Shown here one piece after another: positions 16,045 to 25,456 of a stretch of 53,280 nucleotides of DNA (the first letter of the stretch is position 1; every line of letters begins with the position of its first letter). Under the pieces are notes generated by a model. It had not been told where the DNA came from, did no database searches, and saw only the letters and a program-made list of their open reading frames with translations. The stretch spans positions 25,616 to 78,895 of the forward strand of contig JAJZNA010000006.1 in the NCBI GenBank assembly GCA_021848065.1, written 5' to 3'. Source of the stretch: Microcaldota archaeon (GTDB taxonomy: Archaea > Micrarchaeota > Micrarchaeia > Micrarchaeales > CABMGC01). A program made the position numbers and the translations under genes.

Positions 16045-16659
16045 ATGAACATGACATACATAGGAGTAGGAGTTTTGGTGGTGATAATAGTAGCCATAGC
16101 CCTTCTGTACCCTTACATAGGCGGCAATACTGCGGCAACAACGACCGTTGCACAGGCGCCGACCACGACACAGGGGAGCAATGCATACAATACAACCACA
16201 ACAGTCCTGCCTTCGAACTCTTCAGTACCTAGCAACGCGTCTGTAGGATGCACGCCTTCAAAGTACTACACGTGCAGCAACCTTACGTACACATATTTCG
16301 CGTCAAACGGCAGCTCAGCCATAAAAGTCACTGTGGGCCAGGATACGGGCTCCATGTGGAGCAGCTTCGGCATAGGATATGCGCCTGAAGGCACGAACAT
16401 AAGCGGGGGAGTTCCATCAGGAATAATGTTCTACACGGCCAATGACACGTCCGCCAGCAATGTCGGGACGAGCCTGTCCAGCGGAAACACGACTACGCTG
16501 ACGATACCTGCGGGCGCTAACCTTGGCAACAGCACAAAGGGCACCCTGTGGGTATGCTACGTCAACTCCGGCATACTCTATGTTGGAAGCACGTGCGTGG
16601 CCCAGAGAGGAGTCTCTGCTACATACGTGGCCATAGGAACAGTGAATGCCCAGTCCTGA
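16045..16659 (+). CDS. Membrane-anchored, Thr/Ser/Asn-rich extracellular protein
   Basis: No family recognised. An N-terminal hydrophobic helix (about residues 5-26, VLVVIIVAIALLYPYIGG) is followed by a Thr/Ala/Ser/Asn-rich linker full of NxS/T sequons and then a probable beta-rich domain of about 140 residues with four or more cysteines. This looks like a single-pass surface protein with an uncleaved anchor, heavily N-glycosylated. It stands alone between the adenosyltransferase and scpB. Confidence 0.7.
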   Translation: MNMTYIGVGVLVVIIVAIALLYPYIGGNTAATTTVAQAPTTTQGSNAYNTTTTVLPSNSSVPSNASVGCTPSKYYTCSNLTYTYFASNGSSAIKVTVGQDTGSMWSSFGIGYAPEGTNISGGVPSGIMFYTANDTSASNVGTSLSSGNTTTLTIPAGANLGNSTKGTLWVCYVNSGILYVGSTCVAQRGVSATYVAIGTVNAQS

Positions 16660-16696
16660 TGGACTGAGACCTTGAATGCTCTTGGAGGAAAAGGCA

Positions 16697-17158
16697 TCAT
16701 ATGCTGAAGTACTCCTTGAACTTTGGGGTTGTTGATATCGCTCTGCTTCTCTTGTATCTTTTTGACTCTATAAACTCCTTCTCTGTAAGCTCCCTTATGT
16801 GGTCGTACGTAGAGGTTCCGAAGTACTTTACCAGCTGGCTCTGCAGCACGCCTTCGTTCTTTGCGATGTATGCCAATACCCTAAGAGAGCCGCGGCTTAT
16901 GTCGGGACCGGTGGCAAGGGAGCTCACCTTGGAGATGTAAGGATCCTTCAGGCTGAACATGTACTTCCCGCTTATCTGCAGTATCTTCAGCGCGGTGCTT
17001 GCGGAATCGTACTCCGAGATAAGCTCGTTTAGCATGCGCTCCACGGCGCCTGGGGAGGCTATACCTGTGGCAGTGCAGATGTCATTGACGCTCATTGCAT
17101 TTGGGGACATGAAGAGCGCAGCCTCTATAAGCCTCTTGTAATCTATCTCGTCTGCCAT
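16697..17158 (-). CDS. scpB: Segregation and condensation protein ScpB
   Basis: Tandem winged-helix protein that binds ScpA and bridges SMC heads in the condensin complex. The N-terminal half LIEAALFMSPNAMSVNDI and the second wing region with LRVLAYIAKNEGVLQSQL are typical. At 153 aa it is short but contains both wings. It begins 5 bp after the scpA stop, so the two are one operon. Confidence 0.88.
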   Translation of the reverse strand: MADEIDYKRLIEAALFMSPNAMSVNDICTATGIASPGAVERMLNELISEYDSASTALKILQISGKYMFSLKDPYISKVSSLATGPDISRGSLRVLAYIAKNEGVLQSQLVKYFGTSTYDHIRELTEKEFIESKRYKRSRAISTTPKFKEYFSI

Positions 17159-17163
17159 TAAAT

Positions 17164-17874
17164 CTACTTCAGGGCTATTATTATTTCTGAGAAGAACTTT
17201 TCCTGCACCAGGGACACGCGCCCATTGTGCGCCAGGAACAGGAGAGGTATGAAGAGTCCTAGCAGTACGTCTTCATTTGAGGATATTGAGGAGAGATGGT
17301 TGAAAGTTATCATGCCGCTCTTGTCCACATTGCGATTTATCTCCTCGTAGAGGCGCTCTGTCTCCGCCTCTATGTCAAAATTCTCCAAGGATATGGGGAG
17401 CGCAGGCTGCAGCTTCTGAGGCACGAGGGTCCTCTTGTCCTTTATGCTTATTGCCTCATCAAGCGCAGATAGCAGCTCGTTTAGCGAGATCTTCCTTCTT
17501 GGGGCGAGCCTGAGCCTGAAGTTCAAGGGATCCACAGATATCTCGGGGCGTCCAACCTCCTCTGCGATCATGCCATCCTCGGGAATGGGCTCCTCGTATT
17601 CAGGCATAGACATGAGGTTGGACTTCATCCTAAGCAATATTGCCGCTGCCAGTATTATGTTTGCAGGAACCCTGAAATCCAGTACCTTGAGCCTTTTCAC
17701 AGTGTCTACATAGCTGTCCACTATCTCCATTATGTCTATGTTCCATGGATCTAGCTTGTTGCGGCCCACCAGGTCTATAAGGAGGTCCCTCCAAGTCGCC
17801 TCACGGTTGACCAATTCGATTACGTCAGAGCCGTTGTGTATCTCTACCTGAAGTTCCTTCTGCACTGGCGCCAT
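17164..17874 (-). CDS. scpA: Segregation and condensation protein ScpA (kleisin)
   Basis: Kleisin subunit that links SMC heads and ScpB. The N-terminal part includes WRDLLIDLVGRNKLDPWNIDI, the conserved kleisin motif, and VPANIILAAAILLRMKS; the C-terminal winged helix ends the protein. The track extends to 17973, but the ATG at 17874 is preferred: a TATA-like GTATTTATTGC lies about 25 bp upstream and homology starts soon after. scpB follows directly. The smc gene is not in the window. Confidence 0.9.
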   Translation of the reverse strand: MAPVQKELQVEIHNGSDVIELVNREATWRDLLIDLVGRNKLDPWNIDIMEIVDSYVDTVKRLKVLDFRVPANIILAAAILLRMKSNLMSMPEYEEPIPEDGMIAEEVGRPEISVDPLNFRLRLAPRRKISLNELLSALDEAISIKDKRTLVPQKLQPALPISLENFDIEAETERLYEEINRNVDKSGMITFNHLSSISSNEDVLLGLFIPLLFLAHNGRVSLVQEKFFSEIIIALK

Positions 17875-18015
17875 AGGAATATTTTGGACTTCAAGCAATA
17901 AATACCTTGCGCAATCCTCGGATAATGCAGGCAGGAGTGGAGGTTGCCCATAACGACAGGTCAGGATAGGCAATGGAATATTTTTATAGTTTAAATTTGA
18001 GATACTTTAGGTTGC

Positions 18016-19635
18016 ATGCCATCTTTTGAGAATGAATTTACGTACAAGAAGTTCATTGAGAGCGGTAAGGAAGGGGATTTTGACGCGCTGTTTGATGGCG
18101 CGGCTGAGAGGGTAAAGAACAGCCTTCTGGGAAAGAAGGTTCCCATATACATAGATGGAAAAGAGGTATATGCCAACGAGGAGCTTAAGGAGACATCACC
18201 CATAGACGGATCACTCATGGGAAGGTTCCAGAAGGGAGACAGAAGTATTGCTGCGAGGGCAATAGATTCCGCTCTTGCGGCATTTGAGGCGTGGCGGGGA
18301 ATGAGGTACAAGGACAGGGCCGCGATATTCATGAGGGCCGCTAGCCTATTCTCGCAGAGGAAATTCGAGATTGCTGCAATACTGAGCATAGAGAACGGGA
18401 AGACACGGTACGAATCTGTTGGAGAAGTTGACGAGGCCATAGACTTCCTCAGGTACTACTCGATAGAGCTGCTCAGGAACAGGGGATACGTAAGGAAGAC
18501 TTCGCTTGCAGCGAGCCCAGCATCGGTCAAGGCAGGTTTCCAGGGAGCTCCGGGGAGGATGGAAAAGGTAAGCATCGTAATGAAGCCTTACGGAGTGTTT
18601 GGGGTCATAGCCCCATTCAATTTCCCGATATCAATATCGGTAGGCATGAGCGCAGGCGCGCTCATGACAGGAAACACAGTGGTGTTCAAGCCATCGTCCA
18701 CGGACAACATGACCATGCTGACCGGCCTCAAGATATATGAGATATTCAGGGATGCAGGTGTGCCTGCGGGAGTGTTCAACTACATCACCGGGCCGGGCTC
18801 CGAAGTGGGCGACGAGCTTCTTGTGAATCCCAAGGTAAGCGGCATCGTGTTCACAGGTTCAAGGGCGACTGGCATGGGGATGATAAAGAAGAGCTATGAT
18901 GCTGGCATGCAGAAGGTCTTCGTGGTGGAGATGGGCGGCAAGAACCCAGTCATAGTCTCAAAGCACGCGAACCTTGATGATGCAGTCTTAGGGATATCGA
19001 GCGCTGCGTTCGGGTTCAGCGGGCAGAAGTGCAGCGCGGCTTCGAGGGTTTATGTCCATGAGTCAATAAAGGAGGAATTCCTTAGCAAGCTTGCTGAGAA
19101 GGCCAGATCGATGAGGATCGGGGATCCGCTCAAGAAGGAGAATTATATAGGGCCGCTCATAAGCGGCAGTGCCCTTGCCAGGTACAAGGCGTCTGTTGAG
19201 GAAGCCGCTAAGGACGGAAGGATAGTGTACGGGGGCAAGGAAGTTGACATGGGGCTGGGAGGCATCTACGTGGAGCCGGTGATAGTTGAAGCGGGCCACA
19301 CCAGCCCGCTGTTCCACAACGAGCTATTCATACCTTTCCTTGTAGTGGACTCTTACAGGGAGTTCGATGAGGCCATAAACAAGGCCAACGATGTCCCTTA
19401 CGGCCTGACGGCAGGCCTCTACAGCAGCAACAACAAGGAAGTAGCAAGGTTCATGGACAGAATAGAGGCCGGTGTGGTGTACGTGAACAGGGAGACCAGT
19501 GCAACCACCGGGGCAATAGTTGGGCTGCATACATTTGTAGGATGGAAGGGAAGCGGGCTTACAGGCAAGGGCACAGGAAGCAGGTTCTACCTGCAGCAGT
19601 TCCTGCGCGAGCAGAGCGAGGCAGTAGTTAGATGA
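18016..19635 (+). CDS. Aldehyde dehydrogenase, 1-pyrroline-5-carboxylate dehydrogenase-like
   Basis: NAD(P)-dependent aldehyde dehydrogenase. Active-site features: PFNFPIS with the Asn, VVFKPSS for cofactor, the general base Glu in VEMGGKNP and the nucleophilic Cys in FSGQKCSAASR (about residue 338). The N-terminal extension (NEFTYKKFIESGKEGDF) and C-terminal TGAIVGLHTFVGWKGSG resemble P5C dehydrogenases, which oxidise glutamate semialdehyde to glutamate in proline breakdown. Length 539 aa fits that group. No proline dehydrogenase is nearby, so the substrate remains an inference. Confidence 0.88.
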   Translation: MPSFENEFTYKKFIESGKEGDFDALFDGAAERVKNSLLGKKVPIYIDGKEVYANEELKETSPIDGSLMGRFQKGDRSIAARAIDSALAAFEAWRGMRYKDRAAIFMRAASLFSQRKFEIAAILSIENGKTRYESVGEVDEAIDFLRYYSIELLRNRGYVRKTSLAASPASVKAGFQGAPGRMEKVSIVMKPYGVFGVIAPFNFPISISVGMSAGALMTGNTVVFKPSSTDNMTMLTGLKIYEIFRDAGVPAGVFNYITGPGSEVGDELLVNPKVSGIVFTGSRATGMGMIKKSYDAGMQKVFVVEMGGKNPVIVSKHANLDDAVLGISSAAFGFSGQKCSAASRVYVHESIKEEFLSKLAEKARSMRIGDPLKKENYIGPLISGSALARYKASVEEAAKDGRIVYGGKEVDMGLGGIYVEPVIVEAGHTSPLFHNELFIPFLVVDSYREFDEAINKANDVPYGLTAGLYSSNNKEVARFMDRIEAGVVYVNRETSATTGAIVGLHTFVGWKGSGLTGKGTGSRFYLQQFLREQSEAVVR

Positions 19636-19644
19636 GGTGATCGG

Positions 19645-20046
19645 ATGTGCCTTTTCAGATTGCTAGGCAGGGGACTTAAGTACAAGGTAAGGAGAGCTAC
19701 ATGCAAGGGCAGGACCTTCGACCTCGAGATTGCGGATACGCAGCGAAAGCTCACTATAGGGCTCATGAACAAGGAGAAAATGTCAAAGAGGAGCGGGATG
19801 CTCTTCATATTTCCTAACGAGGCAAGGCATAAGTTCTGGATGCTGAACATGAAATTCGCCATAGACATATTATGGCTGGATGGACGGAAAAGAGTGGTGC
19901 ATGTGGCAAGGGATGCAAAGCCATGCGGCTCGATATTCACATGCAAGGGCATTGAGCCGTCACATGATGCCAGGTACGTGGTGGAGCTCAAGTCAGGGGT
20001 TGCCAGGGAAGCGGGTATCTCGGTGGGAGATTCATTCAAATTTTAG
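19645..20046 (+). CDS. DUF192 family protein
   Basis: Small protein of the DUF192 (PF02643) family. The family core is clear: GLMNKEKMSKRSGMLFIF, then FWMLNMKFAIDILWLD. The biochemical role of the family is unknown. Most bacterial members are exported, but here there is no signal peptide. It follows the aldehyde dehydrogenase by 9 bp with a GAGGTG Shine-Dalgarno, and its last four bases overlap the convergent hydrolase gene. Confidence 0.85.
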   Translation: MCLFRLLGRGLKYKVRRATCKGRTFDLEIADTQRKLTIGLMNKEKMSKRSGMLFIFPNEARHKFWMLNMKFAIDILWLDGRKRVVHVARDAKPCGSIFTCKGIEPSHDARYVVELKSGVAREAGISVGDSFKF

Positions 20047-20843
20047 AGGGCATTGGCAGAACCGCCCCTAAGGAGCCCCAGGATTATCTCATAGGCCTTG
20101 GGATTGAATATCATGCCGCCGTGGGTTCCTTTCACTTCGATGTTGTGGCAGTTTGGGCCATGGCGGACAGAAGTATCCCGCGAGATTATGCCATCCCGGC
20201 TTGGGAAGATGGAAAAATAAGGCACCCTCATCTGCCCATCTAGTTCCCTGAGGGCGCCCATGTCCTTCCATAAATTGCTTGAGTGGTGCATGGCATTTGC
20301 CATCTCTGAAAGAGCAACTGGTATAAGCATGATTGGGGCCATGCCTATGGTGCCGTTGGATACCGGCGCCAGGCCTATTACCTGCTCCACCTGCCCGGGG
20401 TGCCTGTTTGCAGCCACTATGGCCAAGGCAGCGCCGAGGCTGTGCCCTATGAGGGTTACTTTCCTTGCACCGCTTTCAGAGTATACCCTATCTATAGTGC
20501 CCTCAAGCTTTTGCAGCAGTAGCTTGGATCCGATATTATTGCGCCCCATGCCTGAGAAGGATGCGGAATAGCCCATGCGCAGCAGCCAGTTTCGCATCAC
20601 AGACATGGCCTTGTCAGGTAAGAACGCGGGAGGCACAAGTACAACGGGTTCGTAGTTGCCTTTGGCCGAGCGGTCATGGAATACATCGCTTCTTAGAAGG
20701 CGTGCCAATTCGGCAATGCCGGACAACTCATCGCTTGGATGCACGTAAGGTTTTGTAGAAAAGGATATGGCCACAAGCTCCGCTGCATGCACAGCATCGG
20801 CCATTCTTGCAGTGTTATGTGGGTTTTTCAGAAGATTCAGCAT
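20043..20843 (-). CDS. Alpha/beta hydrolase (lipase/esterase-like)
   Basis: Alpha/beta hydrolase with nucleophile elbow GHSLGAA (Ser about 135), a likely acid in FPSRDGII and catalytic His in GTHGGM near the C-terminus. VVLVPPAF is the N-terminal strand with the oxyanion region. It resembles triacylglycerol-lipase-like or PGAP1-like members, but the substrate cannot be assigned. Cytoplasmic, no signal peptide. It is divergent from the polyprenyl synthase. Confidence 0.82.
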   Translation of the reverse strand: MLNLLKNPHNTARMADAVHAAELVAISFSTKPYVHPSDELSGIAELARLLRSDVFHDRSAKGNYEPVVLVPPAFLPDKAMSVMRNWLLRMGYSASFSGMGRNNIGSKLLLQKLEGTIDRVYSESGARKVTLIGHSLGAALAIVAANRHPGQVEQVIGLAPVSNGTIGMAPIMLIPVALSEMANAMHHSSNLWKDMGALRELDGQMRVPYFSIFPSRDGIISRDTSVRHGPNCHNIEVKGTHGGMIFNPKAYEIILGLLRGGSANAL

Positions 20844-20945
20844 TTATGCACCATTCGCTTTGCGGAGGGGAGCAGATTGCAATTATAATGGAGAGGTAAA
20901 GAGGTTTTTAAAGTTATTCTGTGATATTATCTCATCTATTTGCTC

Positions 20946-21827
20946 ATGACGATGCTGATGAATGTAATCAAACGACCTATTTTGCCGGCACCCGTAAAGA
21001 AAAGCCTGGACAGAGTGTCCCGGAAGCTCTCGTCATTCGGCGTGCAGGATTTTGTCAATGAGGAACTCCATGGCCCATCGACACACCTCTTCAAGAAGAG
21101 AGGGAAGCTTGTCAGGCCGATACTGGTCCTCATGGGCGCGCATTTCATAGGATGCGATACGGATAAGTATGTGGACCTTGCGCTCGCTTCCGAACTCATG
21201 CACGTTTCATCCCTCATACATGACGATATAATAGACAACGATGGGGAGCGTAGAGGAATGCCTACGGTACACAGCAAGTATGGGGACAAGGCCGCAATAT
21301 TGGGGGGTGACGCGCTCATCGCCAAGTCAGTCATGATTGCATCCACATACGGCGGAAAGATAATGGAGGAGATGGCAAAGGCGAGCATGGATATGTGCGC
21401 AGGAGAGCTGCTTGACTATGGCTTCCAGAAGTCTGGAAAGGTTCCGGGAGTGGAAGAGTGCCTGGACATAGCGGGCCTTAAGAGCGCGTCGCTTATAGCG
21501 TCTTGCTGCAGCGTAGCCGCAGTGCACATGGGCAGGAAGCAGGCAGGGAACATGTACCGTTTCGGCAAGTCGCTTGGAATGGCATTTCAGATAAGGGACG
21601 ACATAATGGATTACATAGCCTGGTCAAAGGGCAGGAGAAGGAATGCGCTAGTGCCCAATATAGTCTCAAGCCTGGAAGCGGAGAACGGGGATAGGCGCAT
21701 GCAGTCTGTCCTTGACGCCGTTGAACTCAATGGCATGTACGTTACAAAGGCCATATCAGAACTCGATGACGTGCCCGAAGCCGAACTGCTCAAAGGGTAC
21801 GCAAGGCTAATACAGGTAAGCGCCTAG
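20946..21827 (+). CDS. Polyprenyl diphosphate synthase
   Basis: Trans-isoprenyl diphosphate synthase. First aspartate-rich motif SLIHDDIIDND and second motif QIRDDIMDY are intact, with GKLVRP for isopentenyl diphosphate binding. The residues before the first motif (ELMHVSSLIHDD) are small, which allows long chains. It converges with ubiE and lies beside ubiA/ubiD/ubiX, so it may supply the quinone side chain; a role in ether-lipid GGPP synthesis is also possible. Starts at ATG 20946, 20952 or 20958 are all possible; the track's TTG (20940) is less likely. Confidence 0.88.
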   Translation: MTMLMNVIKRPILPAPVKKSLDRVSRKLSSFGVQDFVNEELHGPSTHLFKKRGKLVRPILVLMGAHFIGCDTDKYVDLALASELMHVSSLIHDDIIDNDGERRGMPTVHSKYGDKAAILGGDALIAKSVMIASTYGGKIMEEMAKASMDMCAGELLDYGFQKSGKVPGVEECLDIAGLKSASLIASCCSVAAVHMGRKQAGNMYRFGKSLGMAFQIRDDIMDYIAWSKGRRRNALVPNIVSSLEAENGDRRMQSVLDAVELNGMYVTKAISELDDVPEAELLKGYARLIQVSA

Positions 21828-22516
21828 GCTTTCCTGCCGGTTATCATGAACGCGACGCCAGCCCTAAGATCTTTTAGCTTTACCTCCTCAAATCCATGCG
21901 AGCGCAGTGTCTTGGCCATGTTCTCCTTGTCAAAGCGCCATATGCTGTAGGTTAGCCACCTGTAGGAACCTTTGCTTACGGTGCCTCCCACAAAGTTTAT
22001 CACACTGAAATACGCCCCCATGAATGCACGCTGGAACGCGTTGTCTGGCTTGGCCATGTCTATTAGCACGAATCTTCCGCCTTTCTTCAGCACCCTGTGC
22101 ATCTCTGCTGCGAACCTGTCCAGGTCATCGAAGTTTCTCAGGGAGAAAGCAGTGGTAACCACATCAAATGAGGAGGCAGGATAACCTGTTGAGAGCGCAT
22201 CCTTGATCTCAAATCTGATGTTCTTCAGCCCCTTCCTTTCGGCCTTCTGCCTTGCATGCTCAAGCATGTCATTATTGAAATCTGTTGCGATTATCTCAAG
22301 GTTTTTGCCCGCGGCGCTGCCAGTGGAGCTTACAGCTATTGCAAGGTCGCCTGTTCCGGTGGCGAGATCAAGTACCTTGTACTCGCCCCTTTGGAGCATT
22401 GCCTGCCTTGCGGCCTCCTTCCTCCAGCCTATGTCAAGGCCTGCGCTGAATAGATGGTTGAAGAAGTCGTAATGCTCGTGTATCCTTGAAAATGTTTCGT
22501 GTATTTTCTTGCTCAT
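21824..22516 (-). CDS. ubiE: Demethylmenaquinone methyltransferase (UbiE/MenG)
   Basis: SAM-dependent C-methyltransferase of quinone synthesis. Motif I is VLDLATGTGDLAI; the family blocks YDFFNHLFSAGLDIGWRKE and AFSLRNF are present, as is the C-terminal GVAFMITGRK. Length 230 aa is standard. It is the last gene of the ubiX-ubiD-ubiA-ubiE operon (8 bp after ubiA), and its 3' end overlaps the convergent polyprenyl synthase by four bases. Confidence 0.94.
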   Translation of the reverse strand: MSKKIHETFSRIHEHYDFFNHLFSAGLDIGWRKEAARQAMLQRGEYKVLDLATGTGDLAIAVSSTGSAAGKNLEIIATDFNNDMLEHARQKAERKGLKNIRFEIKDALSTGYPASSFDVVTTAFSLRNFDDLDRFAAEMHRVLKKGGRFVLIDMAKPDNAFQRAFMGAYFSVINFVGGTVSKGSYRWLTYSIWRFDKENMAKTLRSHGFEEVKLKDLRAGVAFMITGRKA

Positions 22517-22524
22517 ATAATTAC

Positions 22525-23379
22525 CTATATTACAAATGCGATGAGTACGGATGAGAATAAGGCTATCGCAGCCGCAGTGTTGTATTTCACCACCCTGTCG
22601 AATATAGCTGCGTCATCGTTCACCTCTACTCCCGAATGCTCGGACATTAGGACGGCAGACGCACCCAAGGCCCCCGCAAATATCAGCGGCGACTTTAGCA
22701 TCACTGCAAACGAGAGGAACAGGATTGAGGCTATTACGTGCGAGTACATGGAATAATCCAGGGCCCGCGCTACCCCCACTGTTGATGCAAACGTCTTGAG
22801 CCCATTCTTTACGTCATATTTCCTGTTGATTATGGAGATTATCGCATCGAACCCCCCTCCAGTGAATATGACACCGATTGCAAGGATGTAGAGGACGGGA
22901 TTGATGGGCACAAGGCCCGAAGCGCCTATGTATCCCCCAAACACATCCATGGACTCCACAATACCCAGCACGTAGTGCCGCTTGTTTGTGTACTTCTTTG
23001 ACATGGGATCTGCTATCAGCAGTATTAGGACTACGGGGGCCAGTATTAGTGACAGCGTATTGAGAAGGTATGCACACCCTACAAAGATTGCGGAGGTTAC
23101 TATGACCAGGCCAAGCACGGTGCTTTTTGGCACGGAGAGGCTCACCATTCGCTTGACTTTCTTGGAGTTCTTCAAGTCCCCCTCGCGCCCTACGTACCTG
23201 TTTATCAGGACGCCTGCGGACCGGGCGGATATGAATGCGGCGCTCACCAGGGCCACGGTAGCCACAGATATGTGCACCGGAGACAGCATCACACCGATAT
23301 AAAGGAAGCACAGGTTGAAGATGATGAACTGCGGCGCGAGAAGTTCCTTTGCAAGCATTATCATTTTATTCTTTTCCAT
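22525..23379 (-). CDS. UbiA family prenyltransferase (MqnP-like)
   Basis: Multi-pass membrane enzyme (about eight helices) that attaches a polyprenyl chain to an aromatic acid. Context and the motif pattern (NRYxxREGD, then GGFDAII...YDVKNG) resemble MqnP of the futalosine menaquinone route. Metal-binding motifs look weakened: the first Asp of NxxxDxxxD is Gly (NRYVGREGD), and the middle Asp of the second motif is Asn. Overlaps the ubiD 3' end by about 19 bp. Confidence 0.85.
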   Translation of the reverse strand: MEKNKMIMLAKELLAPQFIIFNLCFLYIGVMLSPVHISVATVALVSAAFISARSAGVLINRYVGREGDLKNSKKVKRMVSLSVPKSTVLGLVIVTSAIFVGCAYLLNTLSLILAPVVLILLIADPMSKKYTNKRHYVLGIVESMDVFGGYIGASGLVPINPVLYILAIGVIFTGGGFDAIISIINRKYDVKNGLKTFASTVGVARALDYSMYSHVIASILFLSFAVMLKSPLIFAGALGASAVLMSEHSGVEVNDDAAIFDRVVKYNTAAAIALFSSVLIAFVI

Positions 23380-24761
23380 TTTTTCTCAGCCTCGCTTTCA
23401 ACAGGTCCGTCCATAGATATGGTCTCAGGCCATCCTCTCGCGTATCCTTCTTCCCGTGTCTTCTTTGTGGCGTCTATAAGCACCTTTGACCCGTACGCCG
23501 AAATGCTTGAAGCATGGTCCAGCGAATCTGTGGAAGTCCCCTTTATTATTTGTATATCCCTCTCTGGATCCACCCTGGTGGATAGGGCCCACATTGCGGT
23601 GCTTAAGTCACGTATATTGACATCATCATCGAACGCCACGACGATCTTGGTAAGCGATAGCTGGCCTAGGCCAAGGATCCCGAACATTGCCTTCTTGGCA
23701 TCTCCTGGGAAACGCTTCTTTATTGATATGAAACACATGTTGGTGAATGCGCCTTCAGAGGGTAGATATATGTCCACTATGCTGCTGTTTACGGCTTTTA
23801 TCATGGGCTTGAGGTAGCCCGAGAGGAATTCGGCTGCAACTGCATCCTCGCTCCATGGGAACCCTACAACGCTGGCCGCGTATATTGGATGCTCCTTCGC
23901 ATATATGGCATCCACATGAAATACGTGGGCAGGTTCAGGTATGGAATAGTAGCCAGTGTGGTCTCCGAACGGGCCTTCCATCTTCTTTTCGCCATCGACA
24001 TGGCCATTTATCACTATCTCTGAATTTGAAGGCACTGCCGGGTACTCGCCATTGCGCACAAGATTGGTGCTGCTGCCCCGCATCATACCTGAGAATGCGA
24101 ATTCGTTTATGCCCTGCGGCAGAGGCGCCACGGCAGCCATTAGGTTGTACGGGTCTGTGCCTATCGCAACTGAGACCTTGAGTGCAGTTCCCGCCTCTGC
24201 GGCCTCTGCGGCATGTATGGCCCCCCCTTTCTGAGACTGCCAGTGCATCCCGGTGGTTTCGGAATCGAAAACCTGCATACGGTATATTCCAACGTTTGTG
24301 GAGCCATCAGAGGGGCTGTTGGTTATGACAAGCGGGAGGGTTATGAACCTGCCGGAATCTTTAGGCCAGACCTTGAGAACTGGAAGTTCATCAAGGCCTC
24401 CGAGGCGCTTGTAGCCGCTGAGGCTTGCTGATATCTTAGGTTTGGAATCCATCACTGCTTTGGCGCCCTTGAGCATCTCCATCTTTCCAGCAGTGTGCAT
24501 CTTCAGTATGAGATCCGAGAGGGGCAGTTGGTTGAAGAGCTCGGATAGGGTAGGCAGGGAGCCGAGCAGGTTTGTTGCTACAGGCATGTCATAGCCATCG
24601 ACATTCTCGAAAACAAGTGCCCTGCTCTCATTCCTGTGCGTGCGGTTCTCCAGGTTGGTTATAGCGCTGATCTCGCATTCGGTGCTGACCTTTTCGCGTA
24701 TTGTCGCTGCGCGGCCCTTTTTGGAGAGGTAGGCAAGGTAGCCCGATAGGTCGTTTATCAT
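23361..24761 (-). CDS. ubiD: UbiD family prenylated-FMN decarboxylase
   Basis: Reversible aromatic acid decarboxylase that needs prenylated FMN made by UbiX. Family features include TTLPLVIT-type core near ITLPLVITNSP, GIYRMQVFD, the catalytic Glu/Arg region in VRNGEYPAVPSNSEIVI and EGPFGDHTGYYS. The start is moved to ATG 24761, which has GGGTG six bases upstream and overlaps the ubiX stop as ATGA. In a menaquinone setting it would be the MqnL-like decarboxylase acting after prenylation (inference). Confidence 0.93.
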   Translation of the reverse strand: MINDLSGYLAYLSKKGRAATIREKVSTECEISAITNLENRTHRNESRALVFENVDGYDMPVATNLLGSLPTLSELFNQLPLSDLILKMHTAGKMEMLKGAKAVMDSKPKISASLSGYKRLGGLDELPVLKVWPKDSGRFITLPLVITNSPSDGSTNVGIYRMQVFDSETTGMHWQSQKGGAIHAAEAAEAGTALKVSVAIGTDPYNLMAAVAPLPQGINEFAFSGMMRGSSTNLVRNGEYPAVPSNSEIVINGHVDGEKKMEGPFGDHTGYYSIPEPAHVFHVDAIYAKEHPIYAASVVGFPWSEDAVAAEFLSGYLKPMIKAVNSSIVDIYLPSEGAFTNMCFISIKKRFPGDAKKAMFGILGLGQLSLTKIVVAFDDDVNIRDLSTAMWALSTRVDPERDIQIIKGTSTDSLDHASSISAYGSKVLIDATKKTREEGYARGWPETISMDGPVESEAEKKWKRIK

Positions 24762-25357
24762 CTGTGCACCCTTTTGCGATGCGCCTCGCCAGTGCCCCCG
24801 TCCCATTCGCGCGTCAGCTCTGTGTTGATGCCAAACATCCCCAAGAGCCTGCCCACAGTAATGGAAATCAGCTCGTCCATGTCCTTGGTCTCAAAGTAGA
24901 ATGGGGGAAGGGGCGGCATTACCACTGCGCCTGCCTCTGCGACATGGAGCATGTTCCTTAAGTGTATTACGCTAAGAGGAGTCTCACGGGGCATTATCAC
25001 AAGCTTCCAGCGCTCCTTGAGCGCTATGGATGCGGCACGTATTATCAGGTTGTCTTCATATCCGTTGGCGATTCCTGAGAGCGTCTTCATTGAGCATGGG
25101 GCGACAAGGGTGCCGTCAAGCCTGAAAGATCCGCTTGAAATAGGCGCGGTTATGTTGCTCTCATTGTAGCTGAAATCTGCCAGCTTCTCTGCGTCAGACG
25201 GCCTCAGGCCAAGTTCCTGCTTGAGCACCATCCCAGCTGCCTTGCTCATCACCAGGTGCGTCTCAACCTCGTCAAGCTTTGAAGCCTCTTCAAGAAATCG
25301 ATAGCCGTATGCTATCCCAGATGCACCTGTCATCAGTACGGCTATACGCTTCTGCAT
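24758..25357 (-). CDS. ubiX: Flavin prenyltransferase UbiX
   Basis: Makes prenylated FMN from FMN and dimethylallyl phosphate for UbiD. Rossmann-like N-terminus MTGASGIAYG, the SSGSF flavin-binding segment, APCSMKTLSGIANG and the MPRETPLS loop identify it. First gene of the operon; TATA-like AATTAAATAC lies about 25-30 bp upstream of the ATG. ATGA overlap with ubiD suggests tight coupling. The C-terminus runs slightly longer than average (basic RKRVHR tail). Confidence 0.96.
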   Translation of the reverse strand: MQKRIAVLMTGASGIAYGYRFLEEASKLDEVETHLVMSKAAGMVLKQELGLRPSDAEKLADFSYNESNITAPISSGSFRLDGTLVAPCSMKTLSGIANGYEDNLIIRAASIALKERWKLVIMPRETPLSVIHLRNMLHVAEAGAVVMPPLPPFYFETKDMDELISITVGRLLGMFGINTELTREWDGGTGEAHRKRVHR

Positions 25358-25456
25358 ATTTTCATGTAAGTGAAAAAGTATTTAATTACGTTGATGCAGA
25401 TGGGCTGGAGTAGAATGCGTTTATAAGTTTTGATGCTACACTTCTAGCGTGGTTAT

